A stretch of 64,000 nucleotides of DNA from Streptomyces tsukubensis (GCF_003932715.1 NZ_CP020700.1:1696501-1760500); one strand, 5' to 3'; positions 38,949 to 48,149 are shown, numbered from the stretch's first letter. Made by a program: numbers and translations. Notes: a model not told the origin generated them from the letters alone.

Positions 38949-39601
38949 GAGATGCGGTACCCCACTCCCGTGACGGTCTCGACCACGGGCGGATCGCTGA
39001 GCTTCCGCCGGAGCTTGAGGACGACGAGCCGTACCGCGCCCGTGAACGGGTCCGCGTTCTCGTCCCACGCCTTCTCCAGCAGTTGTTCGGTGGAGACGGC
39101 GGCCCCGTCGGCGCGCAGCAGTTCGGTGAGGACCGCGAACTCCTTGGGCGACAGGGGGACGTACCGCCCGTCGCGGAACACCTCGCGGCGGGCCGGGTCG
39201 AGGGTGATGCCCGCCCGGCGGAGCACGGGCGGCGCGGCGGGCCGGGAGCGCCGGCCCAGCGCCTGGACCCGGGCGGCCAGTTCGGGGAAGGCGAAGGGTT
39301 TGGTGAGGTAGTCGTCGGCGCCGAGGCCGAGTCCGCCGACCCGGTCGGCGATCTCCGCGGCGGCGGTCAGCATCAGGACCCGGGCGGTGGCCCCGGTGCC
39401 CGTGATCGCACGGCACACCTCGTCGCCGTGGACGACGGGCAGATCGCGGTCGAGGACGACGACGTCGTAGTCGTTGACGCCCACGCGCTCCAGCGCCGCG
39501 GCGCCGTCGTGGGCGATGTCGACGGCATGGGTGTCCTCGCGCAGCCACTCCGCGATCGCGTCGGCGAGCCTCGGCTCGTCCTCCACCACCAGTACCCGCA
39601 T
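38945..39601 (-). CDS. OmpR-family response regulator
   Basis: This 218-residue protein has a receiver domain with acidic pocket E7-D8 and phosphoacceptor D51 (VVLDRDLPV), the conserved Lys near 100 in LTKPFAFPEL, and a C-terminal winged helix (about residues 125-215) ending VETVTGVGYRI. It is co-translated with the histidine kinase. Three 11-base repeats lie just upstream of its start. It likely binds in the 350-base divergent spacer 39602-39951 to control itself and the lipoprotein-exporter operon. Confidence 0.95.
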   Translation of the reverse strand: MRVLVVEDEPRLADAIAEWLREDTHAVDIAHDGAAALERVGVNDYDVVVLDRDLPVVHGDEVCRAITGTGATARVLMLTAAAEIADRVGGLGLGADDYLTKPFAFPELAARVQALGRRSRPAAPPVLRRAGITLDPARREVFRDGRYVPLSPKEFAVLTELLRADGAAVSTEQLLEKAWDENADPFTGAVRLVVLKLRRKLSDPPVVETVTGVGYRIS

Positions 39602-39951
39602 CTGCCGGCCCCCTCTTCCCCGTGTCTTCCCCGTGTCTTCCCCGTGTCCGGGCGCCGGTGCGCCCGTGTCCCGCCCGGTCCGGCGCTGCGGCGCCGGGGC
39701 GGTGCGGCGTCCCCGGCCCGCCGTGGCGCCGGATCACTCCGTCATGGTGAACACCCGGACGTTTCCACCGCGTTAGTGCGGCGCGTCGTCACGGCGGTGA
39801 TAACCGGCACCGGGCCGCCCGCGGGGCCGTAACGCCGGATTCGTACGCCCGGAATCCCCCCGGCCCGGAAACGGCGCGGAAACGGCGGTGCGCGTTCCAT
39901 CGGTCGTCGAGGGGCCGGAACCGTCCGGCCCGCGGCACGAGGAGATGAACG
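39602..39951. other. Divergent spacer between response regulator and lipoprotein operon
   Basis: These 350 bases contain the triple 11-base repeat at 39615-39647. The remainder has no gene or clear hairpin. It must contain both promoters; a GAGGAG ribosome site precedes the lipoprotein ATG at its right end. Confidence 0.5.
39615..39647. repeat. Three perfect tandem copies of cttccccgtgt
   Basis: The 11-base unit is repeated at 39615-39625, 39626-39636 and 39637-39647, starting 14 bases upstream of the response regulator start. Its 11-base period equals one helical turn, so it could be a stacked regulator site or a slippage tract in the leader. Confidence 0.75.
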
Positions 39952-40521
39952 ATGCGATCACTCACCCGCCGGGGCCGGGCCGCCGGAGCACCGGCCGCGC
40001 TGGCCCTGGTGCTGGGGCTGGCACTGGCCGGATGCGGTTCGGACGGCGGCGGCGAGAAGGTGGCCGCGGCGCCGTCCGCCGCGGGGACGGCCGGTACGCC
40101 GAAGGACGGCGGCGCGTCGGGGGACGGTGCGGTGCCGAAGGACAACGAGGAGAAGGCCAGGAAGTTCGCGGAGTGCCTGCGGAAGCACGGTCTGAACGTG
40201 GGGGACCCGCGGGAGGGCAAGTTCACCATGGACGGGAACGGGCTGCCCAAGGACAAGCTGGACAAGGCGACGGAGGCGTGCCGCGCGTTCCAGCCGCAGG
40301 GCGTGGGCAAGGGGAAGCCGGACCCGAAGATGGCCGAATCCATGCGGAAGTTCGCCGAGTGCATGCGGACCAACGGGGTGGAGAAGTTCCCCGACCCGGG
40401 CTCCGGCGGCGGTATCCAGATCGACGGCAGCATCGCCGGGGACCCGGACTTCAAGGCCGCCGAGAAGAAGTGCCAGGCCGGTATGCCCAAGGGCCCCGGG
40501 AAGAAGAACCTCGATGGCTGA
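39952..40521 (+). CDS. Lipoprotein with two Cys-pair repeats
   Basis: This 189-residue protein has a signal peptide and lipobox LALAGC with Cys28. After a Gly/Ala-rich linker come two related units: KFAECLRKHG to AC110 (residues 71-110) and KFAECMRTNG to KKC174 (residues 133-174), each with two cysteines 35-37 residues apart, probably disulfide-bonded. Similar proteins accompany MacAB-like exporters in Streptomyces; the function is unknown. Its stop overlaps the adaptor gene start by 8 bases, so it is the first gene of the export operon. Confidence 0.8.
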   Translation: MRSLTRRGRAAGAPAALALVLGLALAGCGSDGGGEKVAAAPSAAGTAGTPKDGGASGDGAVPKDNEEKARKFAECLRKHGLNVGDPREGKFTMDGNGLPKDKLDKATEACRAFQPQGVGKGKPDPKMAESMRKFAECMRTNGVEKFPDPGSGGGIQIDGSIAGDPDFKAAEKKCQAGMPKGPGKKNLDG

Positions 40522-41830
40522 GCCGTCGGCGCGGGGGCGCGCGGGGGGCGGAGAGCCGGGCGCCGCGGAGCCGGTGCTCGCGGAGGCCGGGCCGTCCCTC
40601 GTGGACCGTACGGGGCTGTCGTACGAACCCCGGGACGAGCTCCGTGCGCAGGCACGGCAGGAGCCGGACGGCGGCGGGGGCCCGGACGGTACGGAGGGCA
40701 TGGACGGTACGGACGGTCCGGAGGATCCGCCTCCGCCGCCCTTCCGGAGCCAACGGCGCCGCAGGCGGCGCGGCCGCCGGGCCGCGGCCGTCCTCGTGGT
40801 CCTCGCCGCGGGCGGCGCCGTGGCCGTGGCGGGGCTCGGTCTCGGCGGCGACGCGGACGCGGGCGGCGGGGACTCCGGCGGGCTGCCGCCGAACACGGCG
40901 AAGGTGACCCGGCAGACCCTGCGCGATCTGCACACGGCGGACGGCACCCTCGGGTTCGGCGACACCGCCGAGATCGTGAGCCGGGTGGCCGGCACGGTCA
41001 CCGCCGTACCGGAGACCGGGGAGCGGATCACCCGCGGGGAGGAGCTGTACGCGGTGGACGATCTGCCGGTGACGCTGATGTACGGCTCCCTGCCCGCGTA
41101 CCGCCCCCTGAAGGAGGACACAGAGGGTCCGGACGTCCGGCAGCTGGAGCGGAATCTGCGGGACCTGGGATACACCGGGTTCACCGTCGACGAGAAGTTC
41201 ACCGGGGCGACCACCTCGGCGGTGAAGGCGTGGCAGGAGGACCTCGGACTGGAGGAGACCGGGGTCGTGGACCTCGGGCGGGTGGTGTTCGCCCCGTCCG
41301 CGATCCGGGTCGAAGCGGTGGAGACCGCGAAGGGCGGCACCGTGCAGATGGGCGCCAAGGTCCTTTCGTACACCGGCACCGCGAAGGCCGTCACGGTCGA
41401 GCTGGATCCGGAGTATCTGCGGCTGGCGAAGAAGGGCACGGCGGTCACCGTCACCCTGCCCGACGACACCCGCGCGGCGGGCCGGATCGACCAGGTCTCC
41501 ACCGTCGTCCAGCCCGCCAGCGGCCAGCAGGAGGCGACCACGAAGGTCGAGGTGATCGTGGCGCTGACCGGGGCGAAGGCGCAGAAGGCGGCCGCCAGGT
41601 TCGGATCGGCTTCGGTGGACGCGGACTTCGTCGCCGGCACCCGGCCCAACGTACTGACCGTCCCGGTCGCGGCCCTGCTGGCGTTCTCCGGCGGCGGCTT
41701 CGGCGTGGAGGTGGTCTCCGGCGCCACGTCCACCTATCTCCCGGTGACCACGGGGCTCTTCGCCGAGGGCCGGGTGGAGATCTCCGGCGAGGGGGTCGCC
41801 GAGGGCGCGGTCGTGGGGATGCCCAAGTGA
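40514..41830 (+). CDS. Export adaptor (membrane fusion protein) with peptidoglycan-binding domain
   Basis: This 438-residue protein has a cytoplasmic acidic and Pro-rich N-terminus, an Arg-rich stretch ([12 protein letters not shown]) and one membrane helix near residues 90-110. Outside, it has a lipoyl-like half motif, then a peptidoglycan-binding type 1 domain (about residues 200-255; [15 protein letters not shown] and [16 protein letters not shown]) and a beta-barrel with [21 protein letters not shown]. It ends in a HlyD/MacA-like domain. It should link the ABC pump to the cell wall. Genes on both sides overlap, fixing the operon. Confidence 0.87.
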   Translation: MAEPSARGRAGGGEPGAAEPVLAEAGPSLVDRTGLSYEPRDELRAQARQEPDGGGGPDGTEGMDGTDGPEDPPPPPFRSQRRRRRRGRRAAAVLVVLAAGGAVAVAGLGLGGDADAGGGDSGGLPPNTAKVTRQTLRDLHTADGTLGFGDTAEIVSRVAGTVTAVPETGERITRGEELYAVDDLPVTLMYGSLPAYRPLKEDTEGPDVRQLERNLRDLGYTGFTVDEKFTGATTSAVKAWQEDLGLEETGVVDLGRVVFAPSAIRVEAVETAKGGTVQMGAKVLSYTGTAKAVTVELDPEYLRLAKKGTAVTVTLPDDTRAAGRIDQVSTVVQPASGQQEATTKVEVIVALTGAKAQKAAARFGSASVDADFVAGTRPNVLTVPVAALLAFSGGGFGVEVVSGATSTYLPVTTGLFAEGRVEISGEGVAEGAVVGMPK

Positions 41831-42543
41831 TCGAACTGACGGAGGTCACCAAGGTGTACCCGGGCGGGGTGGCCGCACTCGCCGGGGTGTCGCTGCGGAT
41901 CGACCGGGGCGAACTGGTCGGGATCGTCGGGCCTTCCGGTTCGGGGAAGTCGACGATGCTGCATGTCCTCGGCACGCTGGACCGGCCGTCGTCGGGCCGG
42001 GTGCGGATCGACGGGTACGACGTCGGGGCACTGCCCGACCACCGGCTCTCCGCGCTGCGGGCGAGCCGGATCGGCTTCGTCTTCCAGCACTTCCATCTGG
42101 CGGCCGGGACGACGGCGCTCGACAACGTCGCGGACGGACTGCTCTACAGCGGGCTGCGCCCGGCTGAGCGGCGCCGGCGGGCGGCCGCGGCGCTGGAGCG
42201 GGTCGGCCTCGGGCACCGCATGGACCATGAACCCCACGAGCTGTCGGGTGGCGAGAAACAGCGGGTGGCGATCGCCCGCGCGGTGGCCGGGGATCCCCCG
42301 CTGCTCCTCGCCGACGAGCCGACGGGCGCCCTGGACTCGGTTTCGGGCGACGGGGTGATGGCGCTGCTGCGGGAGCTGAACCGGGCGGGCACCACCGTCC
42401 TGGTGATCACGCACGACCGGGAGATCGCGGCTTCGCTGCCGCGGCAGGTGCTGATGCGGGACGGGCTGATGGTGGCCGACACCCGGGACGGCGGGACGGG
42501 CGCCCACGCGGCGGGCGGTACGGGTACGGGGGCGGCCCGGTGA
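41827..42543 (+). CDS. MacB-type ABC transporter ATP-binding protein
   Basis: This 238-residue ATPase has Walker [10 protein letters not shown] at residues 35-43, the Q-loop in FVFQHFHL, signature LSGGEKQR near 140, Walker [13 protein letters not shown] near 158 and the switch His in VITHDRE. It is of the LolD/MacB class. GTG 41827 overlaps the adaptor stop, and the C-terminal Gly/Ala-rich end overlaps the permease start. Confidence 0.94.
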   Translation: MIELTEVTKVYPGGVAALAGVSLRIDRGELVGIVGPSGSGKSTMLHVLGTLDRPSSGRVRIDGYDVGALPDHRLSALRASRIGFVFQHFHLAAGTTALDNVADGLLYSGLRPAERRRRAAAALERVGLGHRMDHEPHELSGGEKQRVAIARAVAGDPPLLLADEPTGALDSVSGDGVMALLRELNRAGTTVLVITHDREIAASLPRQVLMRDGLMVADTRDGGTGAHAAGGTGTGAAR

Positions 42544-43829
42544 GCCCGCGCGCCACGGCCCTCGCCCCGGGGGCCCCGTCCGGGGGGACACGGCCCCGCA
42601 CCCGCTCCCGGGGCGGGCGGCGGGGGGCCGCCCAGGAGCTGCGGCCCGCCCGGCTCGGTCCTGGCGATGTGCTCAAGGTCGGTGCGGTGGGGCTGCGTAC
42701 CCGCCCCCTGCGCGCCTTCCTCTCGGCCCTGGGCATCGCGATCGGCATCGCCGCGATGGTCGCCGTGGTGGGCATCTCCTCGTCGTCCCGCGCCGAGCTG
42801 GACCGGCGGCTGAGCGCCCTCGGCACCAATCTGCTCACCGTCTCGCCCGGCTCCACGCTGACCGGCGGCGAGGCCCGGCTGCCGGTGGAGTCGGAGGCCA
42901 TGGTGGGCCGGATCGGTCCGGTGCAGAAGGTGTCGGCGATCGGGGAGATCTCCGATGTCAAGATCTTCCGGACCGGGAAGATCCCGAAGACGCAGACCAA
43001 CGGTCTGGCGGCCTATGCCGCCCGCACCGGTCTGCTGAGGACCGTGGCGGCCGAGCTCGCCGCCGGGACCTGGCTGAACGAGGCCACCGGCCGCTATCCG
43101 GCGGTGGTGCTCGGGGCGGAGGCAGCCGAGCTGCTGGGCATCGGGCGGCCGGGGCCGGATGTGCGGGTGCTGGTCGGGGAGCGGCTGTTCACCGTCGTGG
43201 GCATCCTGGAACCCGCCGCGCTGGCGCCCGAGCTGGACGACGCGGCACTGGTCGGCTGGCCGGTCGCGGTCTCGGCGCTGGGCTTCGACGGGCATCCGAC
43301 GACGGTCTACACCCGGTCCGCGGACTCGGCGGTGGAGAGCGTCCGGGACGTCCTCGGGTCGACGGCCAATCCGGAGGCGCCCAACGAGGTGGAGGTGTCC
43401 CGCCCCTCGGACGCGCTGGCGGCCCAGCAGGCGGCGGACCAGGCGTTCACGGCCCTGCTGCTGGGGCTGGGCGCGGTCGCGCTGCTGGTGGGCGGGGTCG
43501 GGGTGGCCAACACCATGGTCATCTCGGTGCTGGAGCGGCGGGCCGAGATCGGGCTGCGGCGGTCACTGGGAGCGACCCGGGGGCAGATCCGTACGCAGTT
43601 CCTCGCGGAATCGCTGCTGCTGTCGGCGCTCGGCGGGCTCGGCGGTGCGGTGCTGGGCACCGGTGTCACCGTCGGGTACGCGGTCTACCAGGGCTGGCCG
43701 TCGGTGGTGCCGCTGTGGGCGGTGTCCGGGGGGATCGGTGCCACGCTCGCCATCGGCGCGCTGGCCGGTCTCTATCCGGCGGTACGGGCCTCCCGGCTCT
43801 CCCCCACCGAGGCACTGGCCACGCCCTGA
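42540..43829 (+). CDS. MacB-type ABC transporter permease
   Basis: This 429-residue protein has a first helix near residues 60-85 ([20 protein letters not shown]), an external MacB-like periplasmic core domain (about residues 95-290), and three C-terminal helices that contain the FtsX motif, with [30 protein letters not shown] sequence near residue 325. With the ATPase and adaptor it forms a mechanotransmission exporter for lipoproteins, peptides or antibiotics. GTG start overlapping the ATPase stop. Confidence 0.93.
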   Translation: MSPRATALAPGAPSGGTRPRTRSRGGRRGAAQELRPARLGPGDVLKVGAVGLRTRPLRAFLSALGIAIGIAAMVAVVGISSSSRAELDRRLSALGTNLLTVSPGSTLTGGEARLPVESEAMVGRIGPVQKVSAIGEISDVKIFRTGKIPKTQTNGLAAYAARTGLLRTVAAELAAGTWLNEATGRYPAVVLGAEAAELLGIGRPGPDVRVLVGERLFTVVGILEPAALAPELDDAALVGWPVAVSALGFDGHPTTVYTRSADSAVESVRDVLGSTANPEAPNEVEVSRPSDALAAQQAADQAFTALLLGLGAVALLVGGVGVANTMVISVLERRAEIGLRRSLGATRGQIRTQFLAESLLLSALGGLGGAVLGTGVTVGYAVYQGWPSVVPLWAVSGGIGATLAIGALAGLYPAVRASRLSPTEALATP

Positions 43830-43848
43830 CCGTGCCCTGCGCCCGCGC

Positions 43849-43889
43849 GGCGGGCGGGCCCCGGGCACGGGGCCGACGGCCCGCCCGCC
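43849..43889 (+). terminator. Terminator hairpin after the export operon
   Basis: A perfect 12-bp stem ggcgggcgggcc (43849-43860 with 43878-43889) lies 19 bases past the permease stop. Confidence 0.7.
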
Positions 43890-43905
43890 CCGGGCGCGGG
43901 TACGC

Positions 43906-43952
43906 GGAAAGGGTGGGTACGGCGGCCGTCCCGGCCGTCGTACCCACCCTTC
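43906..43952. terminator. Bidirectional terminator between export operon and terC
   Basis: A long inverted repeat of about 21 bp with one bulge and one mismatch joins ggaaagggtgggtacg to its complement. It lies 27 bases past the terC stop and serves the converging genes. Confidence 0.82.
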
Positions 43953-43978
43953 CGTCAGTTGCTTCCCGCAGGGAGGCG

Positions 43979-45010
43979 TCAGGCGTCGACGCTGTCCTTC
44001 GGGGTGTCGCCACCACTGCCGTCGGTGCCGTCGCCGGAACCGGCGGCCGCTTCCTCGGCCTCCAGCTTCGCCTGCTTCTTGGAGGCGATCAGGCTGGTGA
44101 TGGTGGTGATGACCAGCACACCGCCGATGACGGACAGCGAGAACGGGATGGAGATCTCCGGAACGTTGACACCGCTCTCGTGCAGTGCGTGCAGCACCAG
44201 CTTCACACCGATGAAGCCGAGGATCACCGACAGGCCGTAGCTGAGGTGGACCAGCTTCTTCAGCAGTCCGCCGATCAGGAAGTACAGCTGGCGCAGACCC
44301 ATCAGGGCGAAGGCGTTGGCGGTGAAGACGATGTACGGGTCCTGGGTCAGACCGAAGATCGCGGGGATCGAGTCCAGGGCGAACAAGATGTCCGTGGTGC
44401 CGATGGCGAGCATGACCACCATCAGCGGGGTCATGATGCGCTTGCCGTTCTTCTGGATGAACAGCTTCGTGCCGTGGTACTGGTCGGCGACCCCGAACCG
44501 CTTCTCGGCGGCCTTGAGGAGCTTGTTCTCCTCCCAGTCGTCCTCGTCCTCGCCGGCACGCGCCTCCTGGATGAGCTTCCAGGCGGTGTAGATCAGGAAG
44601 GCACCGAAGATGTAGAAGACCCAGGAGAAGTTGGAGATGATCGCGGCACCGGCGGCGATGAAGATAGCACGCAGGACCAGGGCGATCAGCACACCGATCA
44701 GCAGCACGCGCTGCTGGAGGTGGGAGGGTACCGAGAACTTCGCCATGATCAGGACGAAGACGAAGAGGTTGTCGACGCTGAGCGACTTCTCGGTGATGAA
44801 GCCGGCGAAGAACTCTCCGGACGCCTGCCCGCTGCCCCAGACCGCGAGGCCGATACCGAAGAGCACGGCCAGCGCAATCCAGACGATCGTCCAGATTCCG
44901 GCTTCCTTGATCGACACGTCATGGGGCTTGCGCCCGATGAAGAAGTCGACCGCGATCAGGGCTGAAAGACCGAGAATGGTCAACAACCACACGGTAAACG
45001 TGATGTCCAC
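43979..45010 (-). CDS. TerC/Alx-family integral membrane protein
   Basis: This 343-residue protein has about eight transmembrane helices and the family landmarks AVDFFIGRK near residue 22, ITEKSLSVDNLFVFVLIM near residue 73, TTDILFALDSIPAIFGLTQDP near 215 and GFIGVKLVLHAL near 275, whose intramembrane Asp residues are thought to handle metal. TerC/Alx proteins export manganese and help metalate exported enzymes. The start is GTG 45010 with GGAGG 5 bases upstream. The leader forms a yybP-ykoY-like aptamer, fitting manganese control. The C-terminal 30 residues are an acidic Gly/Ser tail. The product may work with the TerD-family genes upstream. Confidence 0.92.
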   Translation of the reverse strand: MDITFTVWLLTILGLSALIAVDFFIGRKPHDVSIKEAGIWTIVWIALAVLFGIGLAVWGSGQASGEFFAGFITEKSLSVDNLFVFVLIMAKFSVPSHLQQRVLLIGVLIALVLRAIFIAAGAAIISNFSWVFYIFGAFLIYTAWKLIQEARAGEDEDDWEENKLLKAAEKRFGVADQYHGTKLFIQKNGKRIMTPLMVVMLAIGTTDILFALDSIPAIFGLTQDPYIVFTANAFALMGLRQLYFLIGGLLKKLVHLSYGLSVILGFIGVKLVLHALHESGVNVPEISIPFSLSVIGGVLVITTITSLIASKKQAKLEAEEAAAGSGDGTDGSGGDTPKDSVDA

Positions 45011-45049
45011 TGCGCCTCCGGCGTCGTACGGCTACTTGATCAGCGTCGT

Positions 45050-45162
45050 CGCTGCCGGAGGTCTCCTCCACCCGACCGGCCATACGGCCGCGGGCCGGCG
45101 CCCCGGGACCTGAGGGTCCGTATTGACGGGCACGCCACATTAGGGAGTACTCCCCTCCGCTT
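45050..45162 (-). promoter_or_regulatory. yybP-ykoY (manganese) riboswitch in the terC leader
   Basis: Read on the minus strand, the leader starts with ggaggggagtactccc (45159-45144), runs through a GC-rich paired section and reaches ggaggagacctccgg (45069-45055); the gggGAGUA and GAGACC segments are characteristic of the manganese-sensing yybP-ykoY RNA, which precedes alx/terC genes in many bacteria. The last strand, cctccggc (45061-45054), can pair instead with gccggagg (45022-45015), which includes the terC ribosome site, while ggagg (45069-45065) pairs with the same cctcc (45061-45057). The two folds exclude each other, suggesting translational control. Confidence 0.75.
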
Positions 45163-45169
45163 CAAAACG

Positions 45170-45199
45170 AGCGTACAGGAGCACCCAAGCACTGGTAAA
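45170..45199 (-). promoter_or_regulatory. Candidate terC promoter
   Basis: On the minus strand TTTACC (45199-45194), an 18-base spacer and TACGCT (45175-45170) match a vegetative promoter. Start of transcription would fall near 45163, right at the first aptamer bases. Confidence 0.5.
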
Positions 45200-45231
45200 G
45201 CAGTTGGTAAAGAAGTACCAAAATCTGCTGG

Positions 45232-47205
45232 TCAGTGCCCCCATGAACGGCGTGCGGCAGTGACCTGATCCAGCACCTGGCGCAGAACCTCACTGCCCTC
45301 GGGCACGGTCGGCGGCTGATACGTCCAGGAATGCCGTACCCAGGGATCCGCCAGATGGTCGTCCGGCACCGGGGTGATCCGCAGCAGGGAGCGCCACAGC
45401 GGGTCGAGTACGGGACCGTACGCACTGGCGTCCTCACGGTCGGCCACCATCAGCAGATGGACCCCGACCTGAGGGCCTTCGTCGGCCAGATAGCGCAACT
45501 GGGTGACGGCCCGGTCGTCGAAGCCGTGCGGGAAGTCGTTGACGATCAGGAGCTGCTCGGAGGTGTCGAGGTCCGGCGGCAGCGCGTCCGGGGCGCCCCC
45601 GCGCATCGCCATGGTCACCAGGTCAACGCGCTGGGTGAGCCGGGCGAGGGTGGTGGTCACCCCCTGGGCTCCGGTCGCCGGAGGGGCCGCCAGGGCCCCG
45701 GACCGGACGAGCGGAGCGAGCGAAGCCGCGCCGGTCCCGGCCGGGTCGATCACCTGGACCGTATAGTCGCCCGCCGGATGGACAGCGAGCAGCCGGGCCG
45801 CGTGGGAGACCGCGCAGTCCATGGCCAGCCTGCGCATCCGGGCCTCGTCGACCATGATCGCCGCCTCGGAGCCGGCCCGGCCGCTGTCCACCCAGAGGCC
45901 GCGCTCCAGCGGCAGCCGGATCAGGAACGGGATCCGCAGCTCCGGGGACTCGGGCAGCTGGAGATCGCCCAGCCGGACCGCCATCGGTGACTCCATGGGC
46001 ACGCGGTAGGCGTGCCAGGCGGGGTTGTCCCAGCGGGCGTAGGCGGGCGGGAGCGCGGGCTCCACCACGTCCGATTCGGCGGTGAGCTGCGCCAGATCGC
46101 GGTCGAGGGACTGCCGGGCCAGGGCCGTCAGCTGCTCGCATTTGGCCCGGGCCGCGGCGCGGGCGGCATCACCGGCACCGCCGATCCGGCTGCGCGGGTC
46201 GGAGAGCGCCCGGTCCAGCTCCTGGTCCAGCCGGGACTCTGCGAACTCGACGGCGTTGCGGTAGGCCGCGACGGTCCGGGCCAGATCCTCGAACATGCCC
46301 CAGATCTGGTTGTACAGCCGCTCCTCCATGGACCAGCCGGTGGCATCACCGGCCACCGGGCGGGCCGGCTGGCCGGGGGCCGCGGCCGGTGCGGCGGGCG
46401 GCGGCACGGGCGGGGCGGAGCGGCGGGGGTGCGCATAGTCGATCCGGCCGCCGGGGACGGTCGGCGGGCCCGCGGCGCCCTCCGGGCCGTCGCCGGAGGC
46501 GGCTGCCGCCGGGGCGTTCCGGTCGTCGCCGCCCGTGGGTACCGGGGTGTCCGGACCGGGGCGGGCGGCGGGCTGCGGGCCGCCCCGGGGGCCGGCGGGC
46601 GGGCGGACGCCGTCCGGCGCCGCCGGGGTCCGGAGCCGGGCGGGTTCGGTACGGGGTGCCGTACGGGCGGTCGCGGACCGGATCCGGTCCGCCGCCTCAC
46701 GGGCGCGGTCGAGACCGTGGTCGGCGAGCAGCTGGGCCAGACCGCCCGCGTACCCCTGGCCGACGGCCCGTACCTTCCAGGCGCCCTGCCTGCGGTACAG
46801 CTCCAGGGCGACGACGGCGGTCTCGCTGTCCAGTCCGGTGATGGTGAAGCTTGCGATCTCGGCGCCGTCCGAGCTGATCACGGCGAGGAAGGGGGCGGCG
46901 GTGGCACCGAAGTGCGCCGGTCCTCCGGCGCCCTCGGGGAGGGCGATCAGCAGATGGATCCGGTGGACCGCCTCCGCGACGGCTCCGAGGTCGACGGCGA
47001 ACCGGGGCGTCTGTACGGCCTCGGCGGGCACCTCTACCCCGGGCACGGCCGGAGCTCCGGGGTGCGCGAGCCAGGCCTCGCGTACGGAGCCGCCCTCGTC
47101 GGCGCCGGCGGCGCAGGCCACCACCGGATGGCCGGCGGACACCCGCACCTCCAGGAGGGTCTCGGGCAGCGGATGGTTCTGCCCACGGACCAGCTCGGCC
47201 GTCAT
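45232..47205 (-). CDS. TerD-domain protein fused to a large ATPase-like/FtsK-related C-terminal region
   Basis: This 657-residue protein starts with a TerD-like calcium-binding beta domain (about residues 1-190; PRFAVDLGAV, FTITGLDSETAVVALELYRRQGAWKVRAVGQGYAGGLAQLL). A Pro/Ala/Gly-rich linker (190-310) leads to a helical coil near 315-400 and an alpha/beta region with YTVQVIDPAGTG, EQLLIVNDFPHGFDDRA and VGVHLLMVADRED that resembles the Walker B half of FtsK-type NTPases. I do not see an intact Walker A. ATG 47205 is preceded by GAGGGGACGAGG. The true role is unknown; ter proteins act in metal and phage-linked stress. It lies between terC and another TerD gene. Confidence 0.78.
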   Translation of the reverse strand: MTAELVRGQNHPLPETLLEVRVSAGHPVVACAAGADEGGSVREAWLAHPGAPAVPGVEVPAEAVQTPRFAVDLGAVAEAVHRIHLLIALPEGAGGPAHFGATAAPFLAVISSDGAEIASFTITGLDSETAVVALELYRRQGAWKVRAVGQGYAGGLAQLLADHGLDRAREAADRIRSATARTAPRTEPARLRTPAAPDGVRPPAGPRGGPQPAARPGPDTPVPTGGDDRNAPAAAASGDGPEGAAGPPTVPGGRIDYAHPRRSAPPVPPPAAPAAAPGQPARPVAGDATGWSMEERLYNQIWGMFEDLARTVAAYRNAVEFAESRLDQELDRALSDPRSRIGGAGDAARAAARAKCEQLTALARQSLDRDLAQLTAESDVVEPALPPAYARWDNPAWHAYRVPMESPMAVRLGDLQLPESPELRIPFLIRLPLERGLWVDSGRAGSEAAIMVDEARMRRLAMDCAVSHAARLLAVHPAGDYTVQVIDPAGTGAASLAPLVRSGALAAPPATGAQGVTTTLARLTQRVDLVTMAMRGGAPDALPPDLDTSEQLLIVNDFPHGFDDRAVTQLRYLADEGPQVGVHLLMVADREDASAYGPVLDPLWRSLLRITPVPDDHLADPWVRHSWTYQPPTVPEGSEVLRQVLDQVTAARRSWGH

Positions 47206-47312
47206 CGCCTCGTCCCCTCGGTTCTGCTGTCGTCGGGCGGGTTCCGCACGGTGGTGCGCTGGTGCGCGGATACGGCGGCGGTGCCGTGCGGTGCCCGCGG
47301 GTGGCAAGCGGT

Positions 47313-47347
47313 ACAGCTCCCGGCGGCCTGCTGCCGCCGGGAGCTGT
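47313..47347 (-). terminator. Terminator hairpin after the TerD gene
   Basis: A perfect 15-bp stem (47313-47327 with 47333-47347) and 5-base loop lies between the TerD gene and the larger TerD-fusion gene, separating them into two units. Confidence 0.85.
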
Positions 47348-47431
47348 GTTCGTCCGTCGTACATCCGCCCGGTGCCGGGCGGTCGCGCGCTCAGGGGTGC
47401 CGCGTCCCGGCCCCCGGGAGCTGCTCCGCGC

Positions 47432-48010
47432 TCAGAGGTGCGGCAGGATCGAGGGCATCAGGTCCTGGAAGGTACGGCCATTGGCGGGGTTGCCCAGGGC
47501 CGTCATCTTCCAGCCGTCGCCGACGCGGTGGACCTTCGCCATGATCTGCGCGGTGTAGTTGCCGCCGCCGTCCAGCGTGTAGCGCGCCATCTCCTGACCG
47601 TTGGTCTCGTCGACGATCCGGCAGAAGGCGTTCTTCACCTCCTGGAACGTCTGGCCGGTGAAGGAGTTCACCGTGAAGACGATCTGGTCGATGTGGACGG
47701 GAATCCGCGCCAGGTCGACGAGGATGGCCTCGTCGTCGCCGCCCGAACCGGCGCCGCCGACCAGATTGTCACCGGTGTGCCGGACCGAGCCGTCGTCGCT
47801 GACGAGGTGACGGAAGAAGACCACGTCCACCGGCTGCTTCTCGGCGAACAGCACCGCCGAGGCGTCCAGGTCGATCTCCTTGGTCCGCGAACCGAACAGA
47901 CCGCGGCGGGCGGCCGCCTGCCAGCCCAGTCCCATCCGCACAGCCGTGAGGGTGCCCCCGTCGCTCTTCTGCAGGCTGATGGCCTGACCCTTGGTCATAT
48001 TGACCGTCAC
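47432..48010 (-). CDS. TerD-family protein
   Basis: This 192-residue protein is the compact tellurium-resistance-type domain. The N-terminus VTVNMTKGQAISLQKSDGG is the standard start, and the two Ca2+-binding NDD-like loops are represented by SRTKEIDLDASAVLF and GSGGDDEAILVDLARIP, with AFCRIVDETNGQEMARYTL later. The family is linked to stress and calcium-dependent signalling in Streptomyces. GTG 48010 has AAGGGGA 8 bases upstream. A hairpin ends the unit. Confidence 0.93.
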   Translation of the reverse strand: MTVNMTKGQAISLQKSDGGTLTAVRMGLGWQAAARRGLFGSRTKEIDLDASAVLFAEKQPVDVVFFRHLVSDDGSVRHTGDNLVGGAGSGGDDEAILVDLARIPVHIDQIVFTVNSFTGQTFQEVKNAFCRIVDETNGQEMARYTLDGGGNYTAQIMAKVHRVGDGWKMTALGNPANGRTFQDLMPSILPHL

Positions 48011-48149
48011 GCGCTGTCCCCTTCTCATTCTCACTGAAGTGCCGCCGCTCCGGTGAGCGGCTGCCCCGCACCCTACGCAGTCTCGTCAACGCTGCGGCAC
48101 GATTGGCCGATTATTGTGTCGGTCTTGCAACACATATGGTCCGCGGGGC

